A model generated the notes under the pieces. That model was given only the letters and a program-made list of their open reading frames with translations. It did not search any database and was not told the DNA's origin. From positions 1-9,992 of the forward strand of contig JAFARH010000240.1 of NCBI GenBank assembly GCA_019245555.1: 9,992 nt of DNA, given 5' to 3'. This document shows, in pieces, positions 1-7,167 of this stretch; positions within the stretch are counted from its first letter, which is position 1; the number at the start of each line of letters is the position of its first letter. The translations under genes were made by a program, and so were the position numbers. This DNA is from Betaproteobacteria bacterium. Lineage in GTDB: Bacteria > Pseudomonadota > Gammaproteobacteria > Burkholderiales > SG8-39.

Positions 1-470
1 TCGTAGCAAACCGAGAGCGCGAGGCGACCGAAGGGACTGTCGATGGCGACAGGCCGCTCGCCCGCTTCGAGCGTCCGGGTTTCGTCGTAGCGCTCATCGC
101 CCGCGGCAAAGCGGAAAAGATGCATCTTGTCGTAGCGCGCGACGCGCCTGCCCTCATCGTCATAGACGAGGCAAGCGCCGCGGATGTGCTGGTCATCACT
201 ACCCATAATGGGGACGGTACCGGCAACAATCCAGAGCGAATGCTCGCGCGCGGTGCGCGAGAGGAAATCCTGGATCGGGCCGCGCCCATCGGCCTCGCGC
301 AGCTTGACCTTATCGGTCTCGTGGCGACCGATGCAGTAGAAGTTCTCCGGCAGCGCGGCGAGCTTGGCACCGGCGGCCGCCGCGGCCGCGATGAGTCGTG
401 TTGCCGCTTCCAGGTTCGGCGTCAGCTCGGGCGCTGAGACCATCTGCAAAGCGGCGATGCCGGTTTTCAT
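1..470 (-). CDS. Carbon-nitrogen hydrolase (nitrilase superfamily, Nit-like amidase), 3' end outside window
   Basis: This cytoplasmic amidase of the nitrilase superfamily hydrolyses C-N bonds through a Glu-Lys-Cys triad. The ATG at 470 opens a frame of 156 complete codons that leaves the left edge without a stop. All three catalytic residues are visible: Glu42 in ALPENF, Lys115 in YDKMHLF and Cys155 in LSVCYD, in the usual order and spacing. The LPENF and YDKMHLF forms resemble the Nit branch (Nit1, YbeM or omega-amidase-like enzymes acting on deaminated glutathione or alpha-ketoacid amides), but the substrate cannot be fixed from this part. An alanine run at residues 28-33 lies in the first helix. 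The start is 10 bases after the yhdP stop, without a good Shine-Dalgarno sequence, so it is probably co-transcribed with yhdP. In betaproteobacteria a tldD gene often follows, so one may lie just beyond the edge (inference). Confidence 0.93.
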   Translation of the reverse strand, partial: MKTGIAALQMVSAPELTPNLEAATRLIAAAAAAGAKLAALPENFYCIGRHETDKVKLREADGRGPIQDFLSRTAREHSLWIVAGTVPIMGSDDQHIRGACLVYDDEGRRVARYDKMHLFRFAAGDERYDETRTLEAGERPVAIDSPFGRLALSVCY

Positions 471-480
471 ACCGAGGGGT

Positions 481-3400
481 TCAAGGGCTGACGGGCTGAG
501 TCTGCTGCGGCAGCGCGCTGAGCTTGTCGATCTTCGGCTCGACCCAGCTGCCCGAAACCTGGAATTCGTGCGCGAAGATCTGGCCGAGCGGATTCTTCAG
601 CACGCGCTGTGCGATCGCCGCGGCTACGCCAGCAACCGGATTGACGAGCGCCACCGCGGTCGACGCAGTGCCGCCAAGACTCGGTACGACACGCAGCTTC
701 AGGTTCTGCGTCTCATTCTTGAGGTCCACCTGTCCCGACATCGCCACGTCCGCAGCCGGGCCGGTCATGCGGAAATCCTCGAGCTGCATCATGCCGCGCT
801 CGATGCGCGAGACCGCCTCGATCTTGTCGAACTTGAATCCCTTGGAGAAGACGTCGCGGAAGTCGAGCGTGATGCGCCGCGGCAGTGCCTGCAGGTTCAT
901 GAGTGAGATGAGCTTCCCGATGCCGGGATCGATCTCGAGGAACTGACCGTCTTCGACGACGAGCTTGAGGTCGCCAGTCAGACTCGGATAGTCGATGGTG
1001 AGAAGCTCGCCCTGCCAGGCGACCGTGCCGGAGAAATCCGCCTTGCCGCCCGCCACCATACTCGGATAGCCGGCGCGGCCGAGGAACTTGCCAACATCGG
1101 TGGCCTCGAGCTTGAAGTTGAGCTCGCTTCCAGGCGCCACGCCGCCGCGCCAGCGGCCAGTCGCATTAAGCGAGCCATCGGCGTTCACCATCGACCCCTT
1201 GTCGATGAGCCAGTCGTCGCCGGTCCGCTTCGCAACCAGCTCGACCTTGCCGAGGGGCTTGCCGCGCAGGTCGAAGCGCTCGGCGGTGATGTCGATCGAC
1301 GGCAGCTCGGAAGTCTTGGCCGTCGGACCCGGCACGGCATTCTCGACGCTCGCGGGAACGCTGAAATGAAGCAGGCGTGCGACCAACTGTCCGGCGCCTT
1401 CGCTGTTGTAGGTCACCTGGCCTGCGATCTCGTCCGCATCGACCACGGCGGACCATCCGCTGTCGTCGGCGGAAGCGCGCAGCGCGATGTTGTTGAAGCG
1501 CTTGGCGTACATGTCGACGCGCGCGAGCTTCAACTCGAGCGTCAGGGGGACTGCCTCGCCACCCGAAGGTGCAATCGCACGCCACCGATCCATGTCGAGC
1601 GCCGGCAGTGAACCGTAAACAAGGAGTCCTGGACCGTCGGGCAGCCGCACCGACTGGGACGCAGGCGTAAGCGAAACGCCGGCGCGCCGCAGGTCCATGT
1701 CATCGCCTTTCTTCCGGCGATGAATCTCGGCGATTGCTATGCGCCCGAGCGAGACGAAAATGCGATCGCGCTCGCCGTCCTCGAGCGAAACGTATTCGAC
1801 GCGCAGCGGCAGCGCGTCGGGCGCTGCCTTCGCGAGCGGCGCCGGCAGCGCGCTGTCGACGCCTCGCAAGGAGGACTCGACCACCACGCGCTGCGTGGCC
1901 CCGCGCAGGCTCACATTGGCAACGTACGCGCTCGAGCCGCTGAGATGCCGCAGGAGCGGATTCTCGATGAGCGGAGCGAGTGCATTGGGTTGCGCGTCGC
2001 CACGTGCGACGAAGTCGATATTGCCCCGCGGCCGCGTGCCGCCCGAGACGGTGACGTCGCCGCCGAAGATCCTTCCCCTCGCATCGCGCACCGCGAAGCT
2101 CGAATCGGTGAAGGCGACCTTGGCACGCGCCTGCTCCATCGGTGGGAGTATGGAAAGGAGTGTGACCTGGTTCCCCGTGAGCTCGTACTCGCCCGCCACC
2201 TTGCTCTTCGAGAGATCCGCAATCGGCAGCTCGAGCTTGAGCTTCAGGCGCCCATCGCCGCTCGCGGTCAGGCCGATCGTAAAGCGGCCGGCACTCTCTT
2301 TCAGCGGCGAGGACTGCAGGAACTTGAGGAAGTCTGCCGTCGGCCCGTGCGCCAGGCCGTTCACCACTATCTTCGGCGCGGAGAGATCGGCGATTCCGAC
2401 CTTCACCTCGTGCACGGTGGCACCAAAGATGCGGCCGCTCTTGCCGACGATCTCCATGCGATTGCGCTCAAAGGAAAGATCGGCGTCGATCTCCTCGATG
2501 CGTGGCCAGCCTTCGGCATAGTTGAGCAATCCATGCTGCACGTGCGCCTTCACCAGGAATTGTCCGCGCGCGGGATCGTTGAACGGGAAATCGCGCAGAT
2601 CGCCCTGCAGTCGCACCTGGACGTCGCTCGCCTCGCCGGCAAGGATGCCTTGCACGAGCCACTGGCGAGTCCGGTCGCCCATCAGCGCGCCGAGCGGGAG
2701 ATAGTGCGGCAGGTTCTTCGCGTCAGCGCGATTCAGCACCGCCGACAGGTCGAGGAGACCCGGGCCTTCACCGCTATACGTATAGCTGCCAAAAGCGTTG
2801 CCGCTGAGATCGGGATTGGTAAAAGTGATCGAGCTGATCGCGACCTTCGTGCCGCCTGCCTCGCGTTGCCAGTCGAGCTGCCCGTTCAGGATGTCGAAGG
2901 TGAGGCGCGGATCAGGAAAGACTTTCGGCAGGTCGAGCTCGGCGCCGCGCGACTGCAGGTTGACCCTGCCGCCAGCTTCGCTTGCCTCGAAGTTCCCGGC
3001 GAGCCTGCCGAACCCCGGCACGTTCTCGCGAGGCCTGACGCCCAGGTCGAAGAAGCGTGCCCGCGACCTGTACTTCGCGGGCGCCTCGATCGCACCCTGC
3101 CACTCGAAGCGGAAGTCGCCGAGCTGGCCGCGCGGCGCGAGCTCGAGCGCGAGCTTGCGAATGTCGGTCGGCAAGGGCAGCGCTTCGGCAAAATGCGCGA
3201 GCGGTGCGAGCTCCAGCGTGTTGGCGCTGACGACGCCGCTTTCGGCCTTCCATGCAATCTGGAAATCGACCGGCGCGAGCGGCGTGCCGTCCTGCGGCGT
3301 CAGCGCAAGCGTGCGCGCGGTGAGCTGGTAGCCATCAGGGAGCACGCGGCCTTGTAGCCGACCGCTGATCGATGCGACCTCGAGGGGTGGCAGCTCGGCA

Positions 3401-4242
3401 CCCAGCTTCGCCTTGAAGTTGGCGAGCGCCACATCGGCGGTTGCCTGGCGCAGCACGCCGCCATCGAGCGTGAGCCACAGCCGCACAGCGCCCTCGCCTC
3501 CTTGCACATCCACGGGATAGTCGATCCAGGATCGCCATGCGGCGAGATCGGTGTAGCCGAGTTCTGCGTACACCTGGCCGTTCCATCCCTCCGCCGCGCC
3601 GGCGCTCTGGCCATTGAGGTCGCCGCGAAGCTCGAGCCTCGCACCGAGCGATTCCGGCAGCCGCGCGTTCAGTCCAAGCGTGTGCTGATTTCCTTCGCTC
3701 TTGAGCAGCACATTGATCGCCGTGAGCCGCACGGGCAACGCACCGCGCTTCTCATCGAGCCACTCGATCTCGGCATTGCGGATCTCGATCGCTTCCTGGC
3801 CAAGCAGCCAGTCGCTGAAGCTGGTGTCGCCTTGTCCGACGGCAAGCTTGATGCCGGCGACGTAGAGCGCGCCGGAGGTATCGCGGCCCATGGACAGCTT
3901 CGGCCCGTCGATGCGCAATGCATGCAGCCGCAACTGGCCATGCGCGAGCGAGCGCCATGAGAGAATGTTTTCCACCGACGGCAGCACGAGCGCCTCGCGG
4001 CCCTCGGCGTCGAAGATGCGCACATCCGAGAGATTGATCTGCGGGCGCAAACCCAGCCATTCGGCGTCGATGCGACCGATCGTGACGGGACGTCCGACGG
4101 TAGCGGTGACCCGCGCGACAATCTCCGGACGGAGCCTTTCCGCCTGCGGCAACAGGCCGTAGCGCAGCACGAGCACCGCTGCGGCAACGGTAAAAAACGT
4201 CGCCCAGGCGATGACTTCGAGGATTCGCCACAGTCGCTTCAT
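481..4242 (-). CDS. yhdP: YhdP-family AsmA-like envelope protein (1253 aa)
   Basis: This is a very large inner-membrane-anchored periplasmic protein of the AsmA/TamB/YhdP group. In E. coli, YhdP, TamB and YdbH redundantly support phospholipid movement to the outer membrane and its barrier function. Visible here: a short basic N-terminus (MKRLWR), one hydrophobic anchor at about residues 9-31, then a long repetitive beta-rich region with many LxLxAxLxG-like strands (the AsmA-type groove). The C-terminal part matches the family, with a glycine/alanine-rich hydrophobic stretch near 1192-1212 followed by QVSGSWVEPKIDKL and a Pro/Gln tail. Length is close to the E. coli protein (about 1266 aa). 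The frame has no ATG, GTG or TTG between the upstream in-frame stop (TAA, 4272-4270) and the ATG at 4242, so the start is fixed, though no good Shine-Dalgarno precedes it. It is divergent from glnE and followed by the nitrilase gene. A long antisense reading frame over it is a codon-bias shadow. Confidence 0.95.
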   Translation of the reverse strand: MKRLWRILEVIAWATFFTVAAAVLVLRYGLLPQAERLRPEIVARVTATVGRPVTIGRIDAEWLGLRPQINLSDVRIFDAEGREALVLPSVENILSWRSLAHGQLRLHALRIDGPKLSMGRDTSGALYVAGIKLAVGQGDTSFSDWLLGQEAIEIRNAEIEWLDEKRGALPVRLTAINVLLKSEGNQHTLGLNARLPESLGARLELRGDLNGQSAGAAEGWNGQVYAELGYTDLAAWRSWIDYPVDVQGGEGAVRLWLTLDGGVLRQATADVALANFKAKLGAELPPLEVASISGRLQGRVLPDGYQLTARTLALTPQDGTPLAPVDFQIAWKAESGVVSANTLELAPLAHFAEALPLPTDIRKLALELAPRGQLGDFRFEWQGAIEAPAKYRSRARFFDLGVRPRENVPGFGRLAGNFEASEAGGRVNLQSRGAELDLPKVFPDPRLTFDILNGQLDWQREAGGTKVAISSITFTNPDLSGNAFGSYTYSGEGPGLLDLSAVLNRADAKNLPHYLPLGALMGDRTRQWLVQGILAGEASDVQVRLQGDLRDFPFNDPARGQFLVKAHVQHGLLNYAEGWPRIEEIDADLSFERNRMEIVGKSGRIFGATVHEVKVGIADLSAPKIVVNGLAHGPTADFLKFLQSSPLKESAGRFTIGLTASGDGRLKLKLELPIADLSKSKVAGEYELTGNQVTLLSILPPMEQARAKVAFTDSSFAVRDARGRIFGGDVTVSGGTRPRGNIDFVARGDAQPNALAPLIENPLLRHLSGSSAYVANVSLRGATQRVVVESSLRGVDSALPAPLAKAAPDALPLRVEYVSLEDGERDRIFVSLGRIAIAEIHRRKKGDDMDLRRAGVSLTPASQSVRLPDGPGLLVYGSLPALDMDRWRAIAPSGGEAVPLTLELKLARVDMYAKRFNNIALRASADDSGWSAVVDADEIAGQVTYNSEGAGQLVARLLHFSVPASVENAVPGPTAKTSELPSIDITAERFDLRGKPLGKVELVAKRTGDDWLIDKGSMVNADGSLNATGRWRGGVAPGSELNFKLEATDVGKFLGRAGYPSMVAGGKADFSGTVAWQGELLTIDYPSLTGDLKLVVEDGQFLEIDPGIGKLISLMNLQALPRRITLDFRDVFSKGFKFDKIEAVSRIERGMMQLEDFRMTGPAADVAMSGQVDLKNETQNLKLRVVPSLGGTASTAVALVNPVAGVAAAIAQRVLKNPLGQIFAHEFQVSGSWVEPKIDKLSALPQQTQPVSP

Positions 4243-4289
4243 GTTGGAATTAACGCCAAGCGCGCCATTTTAGTCTCGCAATACCGCAG
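4243..4289. promoter_or_regulatory. Divergent yhdP/glnE intergenic region
   Basis: These 47 bases separate two divergent start codons, so both promoters must be crowded here or reach into the opposite coding sequence. On the minus strand TAAAAT (4272-4267) is a 5/6 match to a sigma-70 -10 box for yhdP, but I see no convincing -35 partner. For glnE there is no clear -10. Neither gene has a recognisable Shine-Dalgarno sequence. The region is more AT-rich than its surroundings. The assignment rests on position and one hexamer, so it is tentative. Confidence 0.35.
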
Positions 4290-6782
4290 ATGATTGATCT
4301 TTCGTCGGTTTCTCGCTTCGCTGGTCGGATTCTGGCGGTGCGTCCAGAACTCGCTGGCGAGCTCAAGGTGCCCGCGACATTCACCCGCGAGGAAATGGCC
4401 GCGGCCTTGCAGAACGCTGGAGACGAGAAGGCGTTCAAGCAGCTGCTGCGTCGATTGCGCGAGCGTGTGCTTCTGCGTGTCATGGCGCGAGACGTCATTG
4501 CGCGGGCTCCGCTGGATGAGGTGTGCGGCACGATGACCGACCTCGCCGAGGTTTCCATCACCGCGGCGCTCGAATGGCTCCGTGCTCCGGAGCTCGTCGT
4601 AGTCGGCATGGGCAAGCTGGGCGGCCGCGAGCTCAACGTCTCGTCGGACATCGACCTGGTCTTCCTCCACTCGAGTGCGGCGTCCGCCGAGCGCCTCGAA
4701 GCCCCGGCGCGTCGGCTGATCCGGCTCCTGGCGGACGTCACCGAAGATGGCTTCGTCTTCCGCGTCGACATGCGGTTGCGCCCTTATGGCGAATCGGGTG
4801 CGCTCGTCTGCAGCTATGGCTTCCTCGAGCAGTACTTCGTCACCCAGGGCCGCGAATGGGAGCGCTATGCGTGGATCAAGGCTCGTGCCTTCACGGGCGG
4901 CGAGCACGATGAGCTTGCGAAGATCGTGCGGCCGTTCGTGTACCGGAAATACCTGGACTACGCGACGCTCGATGCCATGCGCGACCTGCATTCAGAAGTG
5001 CGGCGCGATGTCGAGCGCCGCGAGCTGGCCGAGCATGTAAAGCTCGGCCCCGGCGGCATCCGCGAGGTGGAATTCATCGCGCAGGCGCTGCAGCTCATTC
5101 GCGGCGGCCGCGATGCCGCCCTGACCGTGCGGCCAACGCTCGCGGTTCTCGGCGCGCTCGCCGAGCGCAACCAGCTACCGCAGGCGGCTGCGACGGAGCT
5201 CTCGGAAGCGTACGTCTTCCTGCGGCGCGTCGAGCACGCGCTCCAATACCTGGACGACGCGCAGCGCCACGACCTGCCGGGCGACGCTGACGATCAACGC
5301 CGCGTCGCTGCGATGCTCGGCTGCAGCGACTGGGCCGCTTGTGCCGCGGTACTCGCGAAACATCGAGCAGCAGTAACTCGCCACTTCAACAGCGTCTTCG
5401 CCGAGAAGACTGAACCCGCCGCGGCGCCGTGGCCCGATCATCCGCAGCTCAGCGCGCTCCGTACCAGCCAGCGTTACTCCCAGCTGCCCGCCGATTCGCG
5501 CCGGCGCCTCGATCGCGTCGTGCCGGCGCTTGCACGAGCAGCGACGCGAACCCCGCACCCCGAGGCGATGCTCAGCCGCGGGATTGCGTTCCTCGAGACC
5601 ATCGCGAGCCGCGCCGCTTACCTTGCGCTCCTCGCCGAGCATCCCGAGGCGCTCGAGCGCGTGGCTCGCATCATCGGCGCGTCGAGCTGGGCGGCAGAGT
5701 TCATCACCAAGCATCCCCTGCTCCTGGACGAGCTGCTCGACGATCGCGTGCTCTACGCGCCGCCGGACTTCGCAGCGCTCGGCAAAGCGCTGCGTGCACG
5801 CCTCGCCGAGGACAGCGACACCGAGCGCCGGATGAATCTCCTGCGCGAGGCGCACCAGGCGCAGGTGTTTCGCCTGCTCGCACAGGACCTCGGCGGTCTT
5901 CTCACCGTCGAGCGGCTCGCCGACCACCTCTCGGCGCTCGCCGATCTCATGCTCGAGCTCGTCATCGAGTGCGCATGGCGCGACCTGCCGCGCAAGCACC
6001 GCGGGGGCGCGCCAAGCTTTGCGGTTGTCGGCTACGGCAAGCTCGGCGGCAAAGAGCTCGGCTATGCCTCGGACCTCGACATCATCTTTCTCTATGACGA
6101 TCCGAGCGAGCAGGCGGGCGAGGTCTATGCCCGGCTAGCGCAGCGGGTGAACAGCTGGCTCTCCAGCCGCACGACCTCGGGCATGCTCTTCGAAACCGAC
6201 CTCGAGCTGAGGCCGAGCGGCGCGTCGGGATTGCTGGTCTCGTCCGTGGCAGCGTTCGCGGAATACCAGGCCGACCGCGCGTGGATCTGGGAGCACCAGG
6301 CGCTGACGCGCGCCCGGTTTTGCGCGGGCGATCGAGCAGTCGGCGACGGTTTCGAGCGCATCCGCATCGACATCCTCACGCGCCCGCGCGAGCCCGAACC
6401 GCTCGGCAAGGAGATCGTCGGGATGCGCGAGAAGCTGCATGCCGCGCACCCGAACAAGAGCGATCTCTTCGACCTCAAGCACGATCGCGGCGGCATGATC
6501 GATATCGAGTTCGCGGTGCAGTTCCTCGTGCTCGCCAACTCGAATCGCCATCGCGACCTCGCCGGCAACCTCGGCAATATCGCGCTCCTGCAGATGGCTG
6601 CCGGCCATGGCCTGATCGACGCCGCGCTGGCTGAGCGCTGCCGCAATGCCTATCGAGAATTCCGGCGCTTGCAGCACGGCCTGCGCCTGAACGGCGCGCA
6701 GTACGCACGCGTACCGCGCGCACAAGTGCAGACGCATATCGACGCCGTGCAAAAGCTCTGGGCACGCGTCCTGCCTAAATAG
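4290..6782 (+). CDS. glnE: Bifunctional glutamine synthetase adenylyltransferase / adenylyl-removing enzyme
   Basis: GlnE controls glutamine synthetase by adding AMP to, or removing it from, a tyrosine of GlnA, under the direction of PII (GlnB) and glutamine. Both nucleotidyltransferase domains are present. The N-terminal adenylyl-removing domain has VGMGKLGGRELN at 105-116 and the metal-binding pair Asp120/Asp122 (SSDIDLVF). The C-terminal adenylylating domain has VGYGKLGGKELGY at 580-592 and Asp595/Asp597 (SDLDIIFL). Family motifs RVDMRLRPYGESG, GPGGIREVEFIAQ and GGMIDIEFAVQFLVL are intact. At 830 residues it is shorter than E. coli GlnE (946); the loss is in the N-terminal lead and the region between the catalytic domains. 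The start is secure: the frame is open upstream only to the TAA at 4251-4253, with no alternative start codon in between. No good Shine-Dalgarno is seen. It ends in an 8-base tail-to-tail overlap with the arsR-type gene. Confidence 0.97.
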   Translation: MIDLSSVSRFAGRILAVRPELAGELKVPATFTREEMAAALQNAGDEKAFKQLLRRLRERVLLRVMARDVIARAPLDEVCGTMTDLAEVSITAALEWLRAPELVVVGMGKLGGRELNVSSDIDLVFLHSSAASAERLEAPARRLIRLLADVTEDGFVFRVDMRLRPYGESGALVCSYGFLEQYFVTQGREWERYAWIKARAFTGGEHDELAKIVRPFVYRKYLDYATLDAMRDLHSEVRRDVERRELAEHVKLGPGGIREVEFIAQALQLIRGGRDAALTVRPTLAVLGALAERNQLPQAAATELSEAYVFLRRVEHALQYLDDAQRHDLPGDADDQRRVAAMLGCSDWAACAAVLAKHRAAVTRHFNSVFAEKTEPAAAPWPDHPQLSALRTSQRYSQLPADSRRRLDRVVPALARAATRTPHPEAMLSRGIAFLETIASRAAYLALLAEHPEALERVARIIGASSWAAEFITKHPLLLDELLDDRVLYAPPDFAALGKALRARLAEDSDTERRMNLLREAHQAQVFRLLAQDLGGLLTVERLADHLSALADLMLELVIECAWRDLPRKHRGGAPSFAVVGYGKLGGKELGYASDLDIIFLYDDPSEQAGEVYARLAQRVNSWLSSRTTSGMLFETDLELRPSGASGLLVSSVAAFAEYQADRAWIWEHQALTRARFCAGDRAVGDGFERIRIDILTRPREPEPLGKEIVGMREKLHAAHPNKSDLFDLKHDRGGMIDIEFAVQFLVLANSNRHRDLAGNLGNIALLQMAAGHGLIDAALAERCRNAYREFRRLQHGLRLNGAQYARVPRAQVQTHIDAVQKLWARVLPK

Positions 6783-7077
6783 CGTCGCGCTGACGCTTCG
6801 GCGCCACGGGCTCGCCGGTGACGAGGCCCGCGGCGAAGCCGCTCAGCGCCTCCATTAGGGTGTCGCGCACAAGACCGTAGAGGACGCGTTGGCCGTCGCG
6901 CCGGCTCGCTACCAGTCCCGCGTTCTCCAGCACCGAGAGATGCCGCGAGATCGCCGGTGCGCTCATCGTGAACTGCGCCGCCAGCTCGCTCGTCGTGCGC
7001 TCTGCCCGCGACAGCTCGCGCAGCAGCTGCCGCCGGGGACCGGAGGCGAGCGCGTCGAAGATGCGGTCGGCATTCAC
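6775..7077 (-). CDS. ArsR/SmtB-family winged-helix transcriptional regulator (100 aa)
   Basis: This is a small DNA-binding repressor-type protein. The family fold is clear: an N-terminal helix with RIFDALASGPRRQLLREL, a helix-turn-helix at about 29-51 (TTSELAAQF...SAPAISRHLSVLENAGL) and a wing at about 55-68 (VASRRDGQRVLYGL). It contains no cysteine, so the CxC-type arsenic, cadmium or lead site of classical ArsR/SmtB sensors is absent; it may sense a non-metal signal or act constitutively (inference). The start is GTG at 7077, because an in-frame TAA lies two codons upstream (7083-7081); the nearby ATG at 7073 is out of frame. No strong Shine-Dalgarno is seen. It is divergent from ilvE, with a palindrome at 7087-7102 just upstream of its start, which suggests autoregulation and perhaps control of the ilvE operon. 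Its last 8 bases overlap the glnE end. Confidence 0.9.
   Translation of the reverse strand: MNADRIFDALASGPRRQLLRELSRAERTTSELAAQFTMSAPAISRHLSVLENAGLVASRRDGQRVLYGLVRDTLMEALSGFAAGLVTGEPVAPKRQRDAI
6781..6797. terminator. Weak stem-loop at the glnE/arsR convergent ends
   Basis: AGCGTC (6781-6786) and GACGCT (6792-6797) form a perfect 6-bp stem with a 5-base loop, beginning inside the glnE stop codon and lying in the last codons of the convergent arsR-type gene. No T-run follows on the plus strand, and only three T residues lie close behind on the minus strand. It could slow or end transcription from either side, but by itself it is a poor intrinsic terminator and may be chance in GC-rich coding DNA. 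Confidence 0.2.
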
Positions 7078-7086
7078 GCGTTAAGG

Positions 7087-7102
7087 TTAACACATTGGTT
7101 AA
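7087..7102. promoter_or_regulatory. Candidate operator palindrome between arsR-type gene and ilvE
   Basis: TTAACACATTGGTTAA is an imperfect inverted repeat: TTAAC and GTTAA arms around a central AT, with 12 of 16 positions symmetric. It stands out as AT-rich in a GC-rich window. GGTTAA also occurs twice with a 12-base period (7085-7090 and 7097-7102), and TTAA four times within 30 bases. It starts 10 bases upstream of the arsR GTG, where a bound dimer would block arsR expression, and lies about 12 bases upstream of the proposed ilvE -35. Size and symmetry suit an ArsR-type dimer. Binding is inferred. Confidence 0.5.
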
Positions 7103-7114
7103 TCACTTAAACGA

Positions 7115-7142
7115 TTGCGCCGCGCGAGGCTCTCGCTAGAAT
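7115..7142 (+). promoter_or_regulatory. Probable sigma-70 promoter of the ilvE operon
   Basis: TAGAAT at 7137-7142 matches the -10 consensus at 5 of 6 positions. TTGCGC at 7115-7120, 16 bases upstream, is a weak -35 (3 of 6). Transcription would start near 7149, leaving a leader of roughly 20 bases that contains the ilvE Shine-Dalgarno GGGGAG (7157-7162, five bases before the ATG). The weak -35 leaves room for an activator or an alternative promoter. Confidence 0.45.
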
Positions 7143-7167
7143 CGTCGCAATCTCACGGGGAGTCTTC

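Noticed and set aside
371..390. Paired GCGGCCGC palindromes, possible regulatory or recombination site
   Set aside because: They encode an alanine run inside the nitrilase-family gene and are explained by GC-rich alanine codons.
1720..3357. A 545-codon plus-strand open frame antisense to yhdP
   Set aside because: It lies wholly inside yhdP, whose translation is clearly a real family member. The antisense product is rich in Arg, Glu and Ala with no recognisable domain, as expected from GC-rich codon bias on the opposite strand.
4239..4991. A 250-codon minus-strand frame over the glnE 5' region, ending at the yhdP start
   Set aside because: It is antisense to the conserved first GlnE domain and has no recognisable domain. 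Only its last nine codons, in the intergenic space, deserve separate mention.
5175..5999. A 274-codon minus-strand frame over glnE
   Set aside because: It is antisense to conserved GlnE sequence with low-complexity charged composition; no domain seen.
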